Part shown: positions 8,979 through 16,773 of the stretch, piece after piece | Numbering within the stretch: the stretch's first letter is position 1 | Layout of the letters: every line of letters starts with the position of its first letter | NCBI RefSeq assembly: GCF_001429605.1 | Contig: NZ_LMSS01000005.1 | Span: 570,608-634,607, forward strand | DNA from: Phycicoccus sp. Soil802 | GTDB taxonomy: Bacteria > Actinomycetota > Actinomycetes > Actinomycetales > Dermatophilaceae | Direction: 5' to 3' | DNA: 64,000 nucleotides | Made by a program: the position numbers and the translations under genes | The notes under the pieces: generated by a model | The model's input: only the letters and a program-made list of their open reading frames with translations | Databases searched by the model: none | Told to the model about the DNA's origin: nothing

Positions 8979-9542
8979 ATGATCCGCAGAACCATCGCCC
9001 GGGCCGCCGTTGCCGCCGCTGCCCTTGCCGTCGTCGTCGCAACCCCCGCAGACGCGGCCATGTACAGCCACGAGCGCTTCGAGTTCACCTTCGCCGAGAG
9101 CTTCGACGAGTGCGGCATCACGATCGACCACACGGCCGAAGGCCACGGTGGCTTCACGATCCGCACGATCAAGGGCACCGACGAGGCCTACCTGGGCTGG
9201 CAGCAGCTGTCCGCGGTGGACACGTTCACCAACCCGGCCAACGGGCGGTGGTTCACGATCAGCAACCGGAGCCTGTTCCGCGAGACCAGCGGCACGCACC
9301 TCGAAGGCAACATCTGGAGCTTCGACTCCAAGACCTCGGGGGCCTCGTTCACGGTCCGAAACAGTGCGGGCCAAGTGGTCTACCGCGACTCCGGCACCCT
9401 GCGGTTGGTCACGACGTACGACCTGCTCGGCGACGGACAGCCCGGCGGCGAGCAGATCGGCGACCCGGTCGTCACGGCGCTGAACGGCCGGTTCACCGAG
9501 GTCGACTTCTGCGCCGACCTCGTCGGCCCGCTCCTGGGCTGA
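8979..9542 (+). CDS. Secreted protein of unknown function
   Basis: The first 27 residues form a clear Sec signal peptide (MIRRTIARAA, then an alanine/valine-rich core ending ATPADAA, probable cleavage before MYSHERF). The mature part, about 160 residues, looks beta-rich, with one early and one late cysteine (DECGIT and VDFCADL) that could form a single disulfide. The sequence HERFEFTFAESFDECG at the mature N-terminus recalls small actinobacterial exported proteins, but I cannot name a family. The ribosome site (GGAGGAG) is strong. It stands alone between rtcB (divergent) and the phosphodiesterase (convergent). Confidence 0.85.
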   Translation: MIRRTIARAAVAAAALAVVVATPADAAMYSHERFEFTFAESFDECGITIDHTAEGHGGFTIRTIKGTDEAYLGWQQLSAVDTFTNPANGRWFTISNRSLFRETSGTHLEGNIWSFDSKTSGASFTVRNSAGQVVYRDSGTLRLVTTYDLLGDGQPGGEQIGDPVVTALNGRFTEVDFCADLVGPLLG

Positions 9543-9548
9543 CGAAGG

Positions 9549-9625
9549 CGGCCAATTGGCCGAGTTCTGCCGGCCTTGGCGGGCCGTAAGCGCTTGGAAG
9601 CGGGCAATTGGCCGAATCCTGCGGG
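9549..9625. repeat. Pair of CAATTGGCCGA repeats between convergent genes
   Basis: The unit GCAATTGGCCGAATCCTGCG or a close variant occurs twice, about 53 bases apart. The first copy contains a perfect 14-bp palindrome CGGCCAATTGGCCG (9549-9562). The location just after a stop codon suggests a terminator or a short interspersed repeat. Confidence 0.5.
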
Positions 9626-9643
9626 GGCGGAGCGAACGCCCGA

Positions 9644-9673
9644 CGGGGACGGTGGTTGCGGACACCGTCCCCG
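9644..9673 (-). terminator. Hairpin terminator of the phosphodiesterase gene
   Basis: An 11-bp perfect stem (CGGGGACGGTG with CACCGTCCCCG) and an 8-base loop lie about ten bases beyond the stop codon of the gene at 9683. Confidence 0.65.
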
Positions 9674-9682
9674 CCGACGACG

Positions 9683-10537
9683 TCAGCCCTTGCGCAGGAT
9701 GTCCCGCAGCACCGAGGGGTAGTCGGTGATGATCCCGTCCACGCCCCAGGCGATGCCGCGGCTCATGTCACCGCCGAAGTTGACGGTCCACACGTGGATG
9801 TCCAACCCGAGCGCGTGCGCACGGTCGACGATCCCCTGGTCGATGTTGCCCAGGGCCGGGTGCACCGAGTCCAGCCAGGTGCTGGCCGAGACGAGCTGCT
9901 CGTCGGTCGGGCGCGTGTAGTAGAGCAGTCCGACCGGCACGTCGGGAGCCAGGTCGTGGTAGCTCCGCAGCCACGGCTCGTCACCGGCCTGCATGATGAC
10001 GCGACCGGAGGCCAGGGCCTTCCCGAACGCGGGGATCGACCGCAGCTCCTTGTCGATGTCGAGCTCGATGCCCGGGAACGCCCAGGGGTCCTTGGCCTCG
10101 AGCAGCATCCCGGCGCGGGACCCGACGGCCTCCACCCACTCGCGCAGCGTCGGCACCCGCTGACCGGCATACGAGGCACTGAACCACGAGCCGGCATCGA
10201 GCTGCTTGATCTCGGCGAGGGTGAAGTCCTTGGTGTTCCACGGCGCACGGTCCGGGAAGACCTGCTCCACGTTCGTGGTCCGGGCCAACGTGAGGTCGTG
10301 CATGATCACGAGGGCCCCGTCGCTGGTCCGCATGATGTCGTTCTCGATGTAGTCGGCGCCTTGTTGGAGGGCCAGCCGCACCGAGGCCAGCGTGTTCTCC
10401 GGTGCCATCGCGCCGGAACCCCGGTGGGCGATGTTGGCGACGCGGTGGGAGTCGGCTGCGGATGCCGATCCCGGCGCGAAGCCGAGCAGGGTGGCTGCCG
10501 CGAGCAGCAGGATCGCGAGTCTGCGCGGTCCGGACAT
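9683..10537 (-). CDS. Secreted glycerophosphodiester phosphodiesterase
   Basis: Hydrolyses glycerophosphodiesters, or similar diesters such as teichoic acid fragments, to glycerol-3-phosphate and an alcohol outside the cell. An N-terminal signal peptide (MSGPRRLAILLLAAATLLGF, ending ASAADS) precedes a complete GDPD TIM barrel with the hallmark residues: HRG near residue 39, APENT, the ENDIMRT metal site and HDLTL, then MLLEAKD and the closing ITDYPSVLRDIL. Length is 284 residues, normal for a secreted GDPD. A LacI-type operator lies about 40 bases upstream of the start, so it is probably regulated by a carbon-source repressor rather than expressed constantly; no such regulator is adjacent. 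Confidence 0.92.
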   Translation of the reverse strand: MSGPRRLAILLLAAATLLGFAPGSASAADSHRVANIAHRGSGAMAPENTLASVRLALQQGADYIENDIMRTSDGALVIMHDLTLARTTNVEQVFPDRAPWNTKDFTLAEIKQLDAGSWFSASYAGQRVPTLREWVEAVGSRAGMLLEAKDPWAFPGIELDIDKELRSIPAFGKALASGRVIMQAGDEPWLRSYHDLAPDVPVGLLYYTRPTDEQLVSASTWLDSVHPALGNIDQGIVDRAHALGLDIHVWTVNFGGDMSRGIAWGVDGIITDYPSVLRDILRKG

Positions 10538-10576
10538 GGGTCCACACTCCTTCAGGTGTGTTGGGGACGAATCGGA

Positions 10577-10590
10577 TGTAAGCGGTTACA
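10577..10590. promoter_or_regulatory. LacI/CcpA-type operator upstream of the phosphodiesterase
   Basis: The 14-mer TGTAAGCGGTTACA sits in a longer inverted repeat (GGATGTAA, four bases, TTACATCC; 10574-10593). It fits the LacI-family operator pattern with a central CG and the cre-like consensus TGWAANCGNTNWCA. Position relative to the start at 10537 suits a repressor site. Confidence 0.6.
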
Positions 10591-10659
10591 TCCAGACATT
10601 CCACCCTCCCAGACCAGACCCGGCCGTGGGCCGCAGAGCCCTCACCAATCGACGAACGG

Positions 10660-11337
10660 TCAGTCGCGCTGGCCCATCCCCGCGTCCCGCGCGCGGATGA
10701 TGACCTCGGCCCGATCGGTCGCCTGGAGCTTCGACAGGATCGCCGACACGTTGTTGCGGACGGTCTTCGGCGCGAGGAACAGCTCGGCGGCGATCTGTCC
10801 GTTGGAGCGCCCCGCGGCGATCAGGTCGAGCACCCCCCGCTCGCGCTCGGTGAGCATCGGGAACTCGGTGGCCTGCCGCGCGGGCGACGGCGACAGCAGG
10901 TCGCCGATGCGGGCGGCCAGGGACGCCCCGAACACCACGCCGCCCGCAGCGACGGCGGTGATCGCGCGCACCACCTCGTCCTGCGCGGCTCCCTTGACCA
11001 GGTAGCCCCGCGCGCCGGCGCGCATCGCCGACAGCAGGGTGCCGTCGTCCTCCCCCATCGTGAAGACCAGCACCCCGACGCCCGGTTGCTGGGCCAGCAC
11101 CCGCCGGGTCGCCTCGATCCCGTTGACGTGCGGCATCTGGATGTCCATGACGATGACGTCGGGGCGGTGCTCGGCCGCGAGCGCGACCGCCTCGGCGCCG
11201 TCGGCGGCCCGCCCGACGACCTCGATGTCCGGGTGCGGTTCGAGCAACGTCGCGAGCCCGTCGCGGAAGATCGGGTGGTCGTCGGCGATCAGCACCCGCA
11301 CGGGGCGACCACCTGCACCGAGTCCGTCGTCCGTCAT
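10660..11337 (-). CDS. LuxR/NarL-family response regulator
   Basis: N-terminal receiver domain with the acidic pocket (IADDHPIF), phospho-acceptor Asp in VIVMDIQMP near residue 57, and switch Thr/Lys (FTMGED, GYLVKGA). A C-terminal LuxR-type helix-turn-helix follows (LTERERGVLDLIAAGRSNGQ and AAELFLAPKTVRNNVS). The start ATG overlaps the stop of the kinase gene in an ATGA, which shows translational coupling and fixes the start; a longer frame upstream belongs to the overlap. It should act as the DNA-binding output of the kinase encoded just before it. Confidence 0.93.
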   Translation of the reverse strand: MTDDGLGAGGRPVRVLIADDHPIFRDGLATLLEPHPDIEVVGRAADGAEAVALAAEHRPDVIVMDIQMPHVNGIEATRRVLAQQPGVGVLVFTMGEDDGTLLSAMRAGARGYLVKGAAQDEVVRAITAVAAGGVVFGASLAARIGDLLSPSPARQATEFPMLTERERGVLDLIAAGRSNGQIAAELFLAPKTVRNNVSAILSKLQATDRAEVIIRARDAGMGQRD

Positions 11338-13424
11338 CCGTTGCCTCCCACCGGCAGCCAGGCCCGCACCGTCGTCCCACCACCGGGCGGGCACACCACC
11401 TCATAGCGTCCCCCGAGCTCCTCGGCCCGCTCGCGCAACGACCGGAGCCCGACGCCTGCCACGACGTCCGGCGCGATGCCGCGTCCGTCGTCACGCACCT
11501 CCACGGCCAGGTCGGCCGGTCCGGTCGCGAGCGTCACCGTGCACGACCTCGCGCGGGCGTGGCGGGCGACGTTCGCGAGCGCCTCCGAGACGATCCGGTA
11601 TGCCGCGACCTCCACGGCCGCGGGCAGGCCGGCGACGTCGTCGGCGCGGACCGAGACCTCGAGTCCCGCGGCACGGGTGCGGTCGGCCTGCTGCTCGACG
11701 GCGGCCAGCAGGCCGAGGTCGTCGAGGGCGGGCGGGCGCAGTCCGTGCACGAGCCGCCGCACGTCGGCGAGCGCCTCGGTGATCTCGGCACGCGACTGGA
11801 CCACGAGTCGATGGGCGGTGGCCGGGTCGGAGTCGACGGCGTTGCCGGCCGCGTCGAGGCGCATCGCCACACCACCGAGGACCGGTCCGAGGCCGTCATG
11901 CAGGTCGCGCCGGATGCGCCGCCGGTCCTCCTCGCGCGCGAGCACCAGCTGTTCGCGCGACTCCTGCAGCGCTCGGGCCAACAGGCTGCTGCGCACCGCG
12001 ATGGCGGCCTGACGGACGACGTCGACGAGCAGCACCTGGTCGCGCCGCGAGAGCATCCCCCGGATGCCCCCGTCGGGCAGCTCGATCGACCCGATCCGCT
12101 CACCGCGGTAGGTGATGGGGAACGACCGGCTCGCCGTCGGCTCGGTCCCGTGCGTGGCCGCCAGCCCCTGCCCCCCGGGTCCGAGCACCTCGACGCGCAC
12201 GAACGGCACCCGGAACGCCTCGGCCACGCTCGCCGCGAGCGCCGGCAGCTGCTCCTCGAGCCCGCCGGACTCCTCGAGGCGCTCGGCCAGGGCCGAGACC
12301 ACCTCGTACCGCTCCCCCCGCCTCCCCAGCACGCGGCGCCGCACCTGCGCCGTGAGCCAGGACCGCAGCGGACCGTATGCCGCGACGGCCAGGACCAGCA
12401 CGAGCACCGTCACCTGCCGCTCCTCGAACCGGTCGCCGAGGAGGGCCGCCGCCGCAGCCACGACGCCGAGGTCGAGCAGGACGAACAGTGCGGCGATCCC
12501 GCCGTAGACGAGGGTTCCCCCGACGAGGGCGTCGATGTCGCCGGTCTCGGGCCGCACCACCCCGATGACGACCGAGACGCTGGTCGCCACGAGGGCGAGG
12601 ACGAGGGCGGCGAACCCGACCGGACCGTTGACGTCGAGCACCATCACGCCGCCGGCGAGCAGGCAGACGATCGCGGCCCAGAGCAGCCAGCGCAGCTGGG
12701 TGCGCTCCACCCCGGTCGAGTGCGAGTGCCGGGCGAAGACCGTTGCGGCGGCCAGCGGCATCGCGAGCAGGGTCAGCACCTGGCCGACATGGAGCGCGGC
12801 GACCGCCACCGCGTCGGACCACGGCAGGGCGACCTGCGGGAGCAGCCGCACCACCTCGTCCGGGAGCCGGCCCTCGTAGATCGTGCTGTCCGGGGCCAGG
12901 ACGAGGCTGAGCGGCAGGGTGAGCGACATGACCAGGGCGGCCACCGCCACGGTGCGCCAGCGGCCCTCCGGCAGGCGACCCGTCGGGTAGAGCACGAGCA
13001 CCAGGGGCAGGGCCACCAGCAGCAGCGACCCAGCCTCGGAGACGACCCAGTAGGCCAGGCCGGTGAGCGGAAGGATCGGTTGCTCGTGGAGCCCCACCAC
13101 GGCATACGACTCGCAGAAACCGTCGAGCGCCCAGAAGGCGCCGGTGCCGGCGAGCACCAGCCCGACGACGTGCCGCGGACGGAAGGTGAGGATCGCGGCA
13201 CCGCACAGCCCCACGAGCGCACCGATGGCGCCACTGACCACGCCGCGTTCCGAGACGTAGAGCGCACGCTCGGCGTCGGTCGACCTCGCATCGAGCAGCA
13301 CGCACCCGACGACGAGGGCGACCAGGGCCGTCACCAGCAGACCTGGCACCACGAGGTGCCGCTGGCGGGCGTCCGGGCCGGGCGCGGCGGGACCCGGGGC
13401 CTGGGCGGCGCGCAGGGCTGGCAC
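11334..13424 (-). CDS. Membrane sensor histidine kinase, NarL/LiaS type
   Basis: Cognate kinase of the LuxR-type regulator that follows it. The N-terminal half (about residues 20-330) has around ten hydrophobic segments and no large extracellular loop, so the signal is probably sensed in the membrane. A poorly conserved GAF-like stretch follows, then the HisKA_3 dimerisation domain with the acceptor histidine in RRIRRDLHDGLGP, and an HATPase_c domain (VSEALANVARHARA, VRDDGRGI, GVGLRSLRERAEELGG). I chose the GTG at 13424 because GAGG lies eight bases upstream; the frame is open further, to 13592, without a better ribosome site. About 696 residues. Confidence 0.9.
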   Translation of the reverse strand: MPALRAAQAPGPAAPGPDARQRHLVVPGLLVTALVALVVGCVLLDARSTDAERALYVSERGVVSGAIGALVGLCGAAILTFRPRHVVGLVLAGTGAFWALDGFCESYAVVGLHEQPILPLTGLAYWVVSEAGSLLLVALPLVLVLYPTGRLPEGRWRTVAVAALVMSLTLPLSLVLAPDSTIYEGRLPDEVVRLLPQVALPWSDAVAVAALHVGQVLTLLAMPLAAATVFARHSHSTGVERTQLRWLLWAAIVCLLAGGVMVLDVNGPVGFAALVLALVATSVSVVIGVVRPETGDIDALVGGTLVYGGIAALFVLLDLGVVAAAAALLGDRFEERQVTVLVLVLAVAAYGPLRSWLTAQVRRRVLGRRGERYEVVSALAERLEESGGLEEQLPALAASVAEAFRVPFVRVEVLGPGGQGLAATHGTEPTASRSFPITYRGERIGSIELPDGGIRGMLSRRDQVLLVDVVRQAAIAVRSSLLARALQESREQLVLAREEDRRRIRRDLHDGLGPVLGGVAMRLDAAGNAVDSDPATAHRLVVQSRAEITEALADVRRLVHGLRPPALDDLGLLAAVEQQADRTRAAGLEVSVRADDVAGLPAAVEVAAYRIVSEALANVARHARARSCTVTLATGPADLAVEVRDDGRGIAPDVVAGVGLRSLRERAEELGGRYEVVCPPGGGTTVRAWLPVGGNG

Positions 13425-13621
13425 GGCGGTCACCTCGCCAGTGTGCCAACGCCGGTGTCCCGTCGTCAGGGGATTGCTGTCCCGATCCGACGGGACAACT
13501 TCAGGGACCCGGAACGGGACGCCGGGCCCTGACGCCCGGGTCGTGGGGCGCCGCAGAGTTCTCGGCAACGGCACCGACCGGGTGCCGACCACTCACTCGA
13601 GACAGACCAAGGAGACCCACC

Positions 13622-14266
13622 ATGTCGCTCACGAAGACCTCCGCACCGGCGCGTTCGGACGTGACAACCAGCGCCACCGCTCGCCCGACGCCCACGGTGC
13701 CACTGACCCAGCGTCCCTACTTCCGCCACGGCACGATGCTCACGGTCGGCGCCCTCGCGTGGTCGAGCATGCTCGTCGTGTTCGGCCTCAACAGCGAGGG
13801 GACCGCCTACCAGTACGCCCACAACGCGAGCGCCTTCCTCTTCCAGGTCGGAGTCCTCAGCCTGGTGCGGGTCCTGTGGCGCAGCAACGCGATCGGCTCC
13901 GGCAGGGCCGCCCGCACGGTGCTCCGGATCGAGGCGGGGGCGCTCGCGCTGGCGATGGCCTCCACCGCGTCCGACTTCTTCGGGCTGACGAACCTCGACA
14001 ACCCGGCGTCGCTGGCGCTCGACATGTTCTGGCCGATCTCCATGCTGGGCATGTTCCTCATCGGCATCCGTATCGCCGTCGCCGGCCGCTGGCAGGGCCT
14101 GTCCCGGTTCTACCCGCTGGTCGCCGAGAGCTGGGCCGTCGTCACCGTCCCGACCATGGGCATCTTCGGGGAGGGCGTGGCCCGCTGGGTCGGCGCCGCC
14201 CACCTGGTCATCGGCTACGCCGTCCTCGGCCAGATCGTCGCCCGCAAGCAGGCCGACGGCAGCTGA
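13622..14266 (+). CDS. Four- to six-helix membrane protein of unknown function
   Basis: The 214-residue protein starts with a polar, Thr/Ala-rich tail of about 35 residues and then has several hydrophobic helices, for example GTMLTVGALAWSSMLVVFGL, ASAFLFQVGVLSLVRVLW, GALALAMASTASDFFGL and FWPISMLGMFLIGIRIAV. It resembles conserved actinobacterial integral membrane proteins but no named family or catalytic motif could be recognised. A clear ribosome site (AAGGAG) precedes the ATG. It is divergent from the kinase at 13424, about 200 bases apart, so it may be a target of that two-component system; this is inference from position only. A strong hairpin ends the transcript. Confidence 0.8.
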   Translation: MSLTKTSAPARSDVTTSATARPTPTVPLTQRPYFRHGTMLTVGALAWSSMLVVFGLNSEGTAYQYAHNASAFLFQVGVLSLVRVLWRSNAIGSGRAARTVLRIEAGALALAMASTASDFFGLTNLDNPASLALDMFWPISMLGMFLIGIRIAVAGRWQGLSRFYPLVAESWAVVTVPTMGIFGEGVARWVGAAHLVIGYAVLGQIVARKQADGS

Positions 14267-14272
14267 CTGACC

Positions 14273-14316
14273 CAGGGGTATGCCGCGTGCGGACTCCCGC
14301 ACGCGGCATACCCCTG
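14273..14316 (+). terminator. Long hairpin terminator with TATGCCG arms
   Basis: A perfect 20-bp inverted repeat (14273-14292 with 14297-14316) with a 4-base loop begins seven bases after the stop codon. The arms carry GGGGTATGCCGCGTGCG and its complement. It stands between two co-directional genes. Confidence 0.8.
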
Positions 14317-14408
14317 TCTGTGGAACCGCCCGCGGAACCGCGCACCGGGCAGCCGCGTCGAGTAGACATGTCTTCACAGGTGCACCGCACCCGCACAGGA
14401 GGTGGCCG

Positions 14409-15008
14409 ATGATCGCCGTACTGACCGGCATGGGGTTGTCCGCGGCAGCGGGCCTCAACGCCTACATCCCGTTCCTCGTCGTCGCCCTGATCGCGCGGTT
14501 CACCGACTTCCTGACGCTGCCCCAGTCGTACTCGTGGATCGAGTCGTGGTGGGCCATCGGCATCGGTGCGGTGCTGCTGCTCACCGAGGTGGTGCTCGAC
14601 AAGATCCCCGCGGTCGACACCGTCAACGACGCCGTGCAGACCTTCATCCGGCCCAGCATGGGCGGCCTGATCTTCGCCGCGACCTCCGCGGCCGAGGGGC
14701 TCGACAACTCGACGTGGATGACGCAGAACCCCTGGGTGGGGGTGGTCCTCGGCATCATCGTCTCCGGACTGGTGCATGGCGGGAAGACCGTGGCCCGACC
14801 GGCGATCAACGCCGGGACGCTGGGCTTCGGCGCCCCCATCGCCTCGACCGTCGAGGACGGGGCGTCGATCGGGCTGAGCCTCGTGGCGGTCTTCATCCCG
14901 GTGCTGGTCGTGCTGTTCCTGGTGCTGCTCGCCTGGCTGCTGGTGTGGCTCTGGCTCAAGGTGCGCCGATGGCGCAAGAGACGGGACGGCCGCGCAGCCC
15001 TCGCCTGA
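14409..15008 (+). CDS. DUF4126 family membrane protein
   Basis: Integral membrane protein of 199 residues. The N-terminus (MIAVLTGMGLSAAAGLNAYI) with the conserved glycine/asparagine pattern and the helix VVLDKIPAVDTVNDAVQTFI are typical of DUF4126. Five or so hydrophobic segments are visible, ending in a basic tail (KVRRWRKRRDGR) that should face the cytosol. The function of the family is unknown. The ATG at 14409 has the ribosome site AGGAGG; in-frame codons upstream lie inside the preceding hairpin and are not used. Confidence 0.88.
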   Translation: MIAVLTGMGLSAAAGLNAYIPFLVVALIARFTDFLTLPQSYSWIESWWAIGIGAVLLLTEVVLDKIPAVDTVNDAVQTFIRPSMGGLIFAATSAAEGLDNSTWMTQNPWVGVVLGIIVSGLVHGGKTVARPAINAGTLGFGAPIASTVEDGASIGLSLVAVFIPVLVVLFLVLLAWLLVWLWLKVRRWRKRRDGRAALA

Positions 15009-15057
15009 CGGGCCGCGCTTGCATGATTCGTCCAGCCGGGACCGCGAGGATGGCCCC

Positions 15058-15831
15058 ATGACCGTCGCCGCAGCCCCACCGCCCACGCGCCGTGCGCTGG
15101 TCACCGAGACCGTGCTGGTCCTCGGGGTCAGCCTCGGGTCGTCCGGCATCTACGCGTTGCTGTCCCTGGTCAACAAGCTCACTCGCAACGTGCCGCTCAA
15201 CCAGCAGACGACGGCGATGAACTCCTCCGTCACCCCCGACCGGCCGTGGCTCGACCTGGCGTACCAGCTGGTCGGTATCGCGCTCGCCCTCGTGCCGGTC
15301 GCGCTCGCGCTCTACCTGTTGGCCCGGGACCGCCCCGACGCGCGGCACGCGATCGGGTTCGACCTGCGCCAGCCGGGACGCGACCTCGTGCGGGGGCTCG
15401 CCCTGGCCGCCGCGGTCGGCCTCCCCGGGCTCGGCCTCTATGCGGCTGCCCGGGCGCTCGGCCTCAACACGACCATCGCCGCGGCCAACCTCACCGACGT
15501 CTGGTGGACGATCCCGGTGCTCATCCTCGCGGCGGCGCAGAACGCCGTGCTGGAGGAGGTCGTCATGGTCGGGTACCTCTACACCCGCTGGTTGCGCGCG
15601 GGGTGGTCCCTGCCGGCCGTCGTCGTCACGTCTGCGCTGATCCGCGGGTCCTACCACCTCTACCAGGGGTTCGGCGGGTTCGTGGGCAACGTCGTGATGG
15701 GTCTGTTCTTCGGCTGGATCTACACGCGCACGCGGCGGGTGGGCCCCCTCGTGGTGGCCCACACCCTGCTCGACGTGGTGGCCTTCGTGGGCTACGCCCT
15801 GCTCAAGGACCACCTGGCCTGGCTCAGCTAG
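15058..15831 (+). CDS. CPBP family intramembrane glutamic endopeptidase
   Basis: Predicted membrane protease of the CAAX-processing/bacteriocin-processing (Abi) family. The diagnostic motifs are present in order: [12 protein letters not shown] near residue 167 (the EExxxR motif with the arginine shifted), [13 protein letters not shown] (histidine motif), and a final VAHTLLDVV. About eight hydrophobic segments are seen. Length of 257 residues is normal. The ATG at 15058 follows GCGAGG and was preferred to an upstream ATG at 15019. It follows the DUF4126 gene by 49 bases and may be co-transcribed. Its end overlaps rsmI on the other strand by eight bases. Substrates of these proteins in actinobacteria are mostly unknown. 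Confidence 0.88.
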   Translation: MTVAAAPPPTRRALVTETVLVLGVSLGSSGIYALLSLVNKLTRNVPLNQQTTAMNSSVTPDRPWLDLAYQLVGIALALVPVALALYLLARDRPDARHAIGFDLRQPGRDLVRGLALAAAVGLPGLGLYAAARALGLNTTIAAANLTDVWWTIPVLILAAAQNAVLEEVVMVGYLYTRWLRAGWSLPAVVVTSALIRGSYHLYQGFGGFVGNVVMGLFFGWIYTRTRRVGPLVVAHTLLDVVAFVGYALLKDHLAWLS

Positions 15832-16684
15832 GCACGCCCGAGGCCGGGCGGCGCGCGGCCAGCGCGGCGTCGTAGAGGATCTTCTTCGACAACCCCGTGG
15901 CCGCGGCGACGTCGGCGCACACGTCCTTGAGCCGCTCACCTGCGAGAACACGCTCCTGTATGCCGGGCAGCGCCTCCTCGACGGTGGTCACCGCCGGGGT
16001 CGCGCCGGCCACCACCACGGTGATCTCGCCACGGAGCCCGTCGGCCGCCCACGCGGCCAGCTCCGCCAGCCCGCCGCGCCGCACCTCCTCGTAGGTCTTG
16101 GTCAGCTCACGACACACAGCCGCCCGCCGGTCGGCGCCAAAGGCCTCCGCCATGGCCAGGAGCGTCGCGTCGATGCGGTGGGGTGCCTCGAAGAAGACCA
16201 TCGTCCGACGCTCGTCGGCCAGCGCTGCCAGGCCCCGCGCCTTCTCGCCGGGCTTGCGCGGGAGGAACCCCTCGAAGCAGAACCGGTCGACGGGCAGGCC
16301 CGACACGGCCAGGGCCATCAGGACGGCGCTGGGGCCGGGCACGCAGGTCACCCGGATGCCGGCCGTCACCGCGGCGTCGACCAAGCGGTACCCGGGGTCC
16401 GACACGGACGGCATCCCGGCGTCCGTCACGACCACCACCCGCGCTCCGGCACGGAGCCGCTCGACCAGCTCCGGCGTGCGCGAGGCCTCGTTGTGCTCGT
16501 GGTAGCTGAGGACCGCGCCGCTGGGGGTGATGCCGAGGTCGTTGCAGAGCCGGCGGAGCCGACGGGTGTCCTCGGCCGCCACCACGTCCGCGGTGGCGAT
16601 CTCCTCGGCCAACCGGGGGGCGGCATCCCTCGGGTCGCCGATCGGGGTCGCGGCGAGGACGAGGACGCCGTGGTCGGAGGTCAC
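15824..16684 (-). CDS. rsmI: 16S rRNA (cytidine1402-2'-O)-methyltransferase
   Basis: Methylates the ribose of C1402 in the decoding centre of 16S rRNA, using S-adenosylmethionine. It has the tetrapyrrole-methylase fold with the RsmI signatures [64 protein letters not shown] and FFEAPHR. Length is 286 residues. It is divergent from pmt over a short spacer that holds an inverted repeat (CCTGGGGGCGCCCCAGG region, 16717-16733); this rsmI/pmt pair is a standard actinobacterial arrangement. Confidence 0.95.
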   Translation of the reverse strand: MTSDHGVLVLAATPIGDPRDAAPRLAEEIATADVVAAEDTRRLRRLCNDLGITPSGAVLSYHEHNEASRTPELVERLRAGARVVVVTDAGMPSVSDPGYRLVDAAVTAGIRVTCVPGPSAVLMALAVSGLPVDRFCFEGFLPRKPGEKARGLAALADERRTMVFFEAPHRIDATLLAMAEAFGADRRAAVCRELTKTYEEVRRGGLAELAAWAADGLRGEITVVVAGATPAVTTVEEALPGIQERVLAGERLKDVCADVAAATGLSKKILYDAALAARRPASGVPS

Positions 16685-16773
16685 GTCGCCATCCTGTCAG
16701 CCTGCACCCTGAACACCCTGGGGGCGCCCCAGGTTGCAGGGGAGTCAGGGGTGCCTGAGTTGCTGTGCATACG

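Noticed and set aside
8730..9665. A 311-residue minus-strand frame covering the secreted protein gene
   Set aside because: The plus-strand gene has a signal peptide and strong ribosome site; this frame has neither and is compositionally a shadow.
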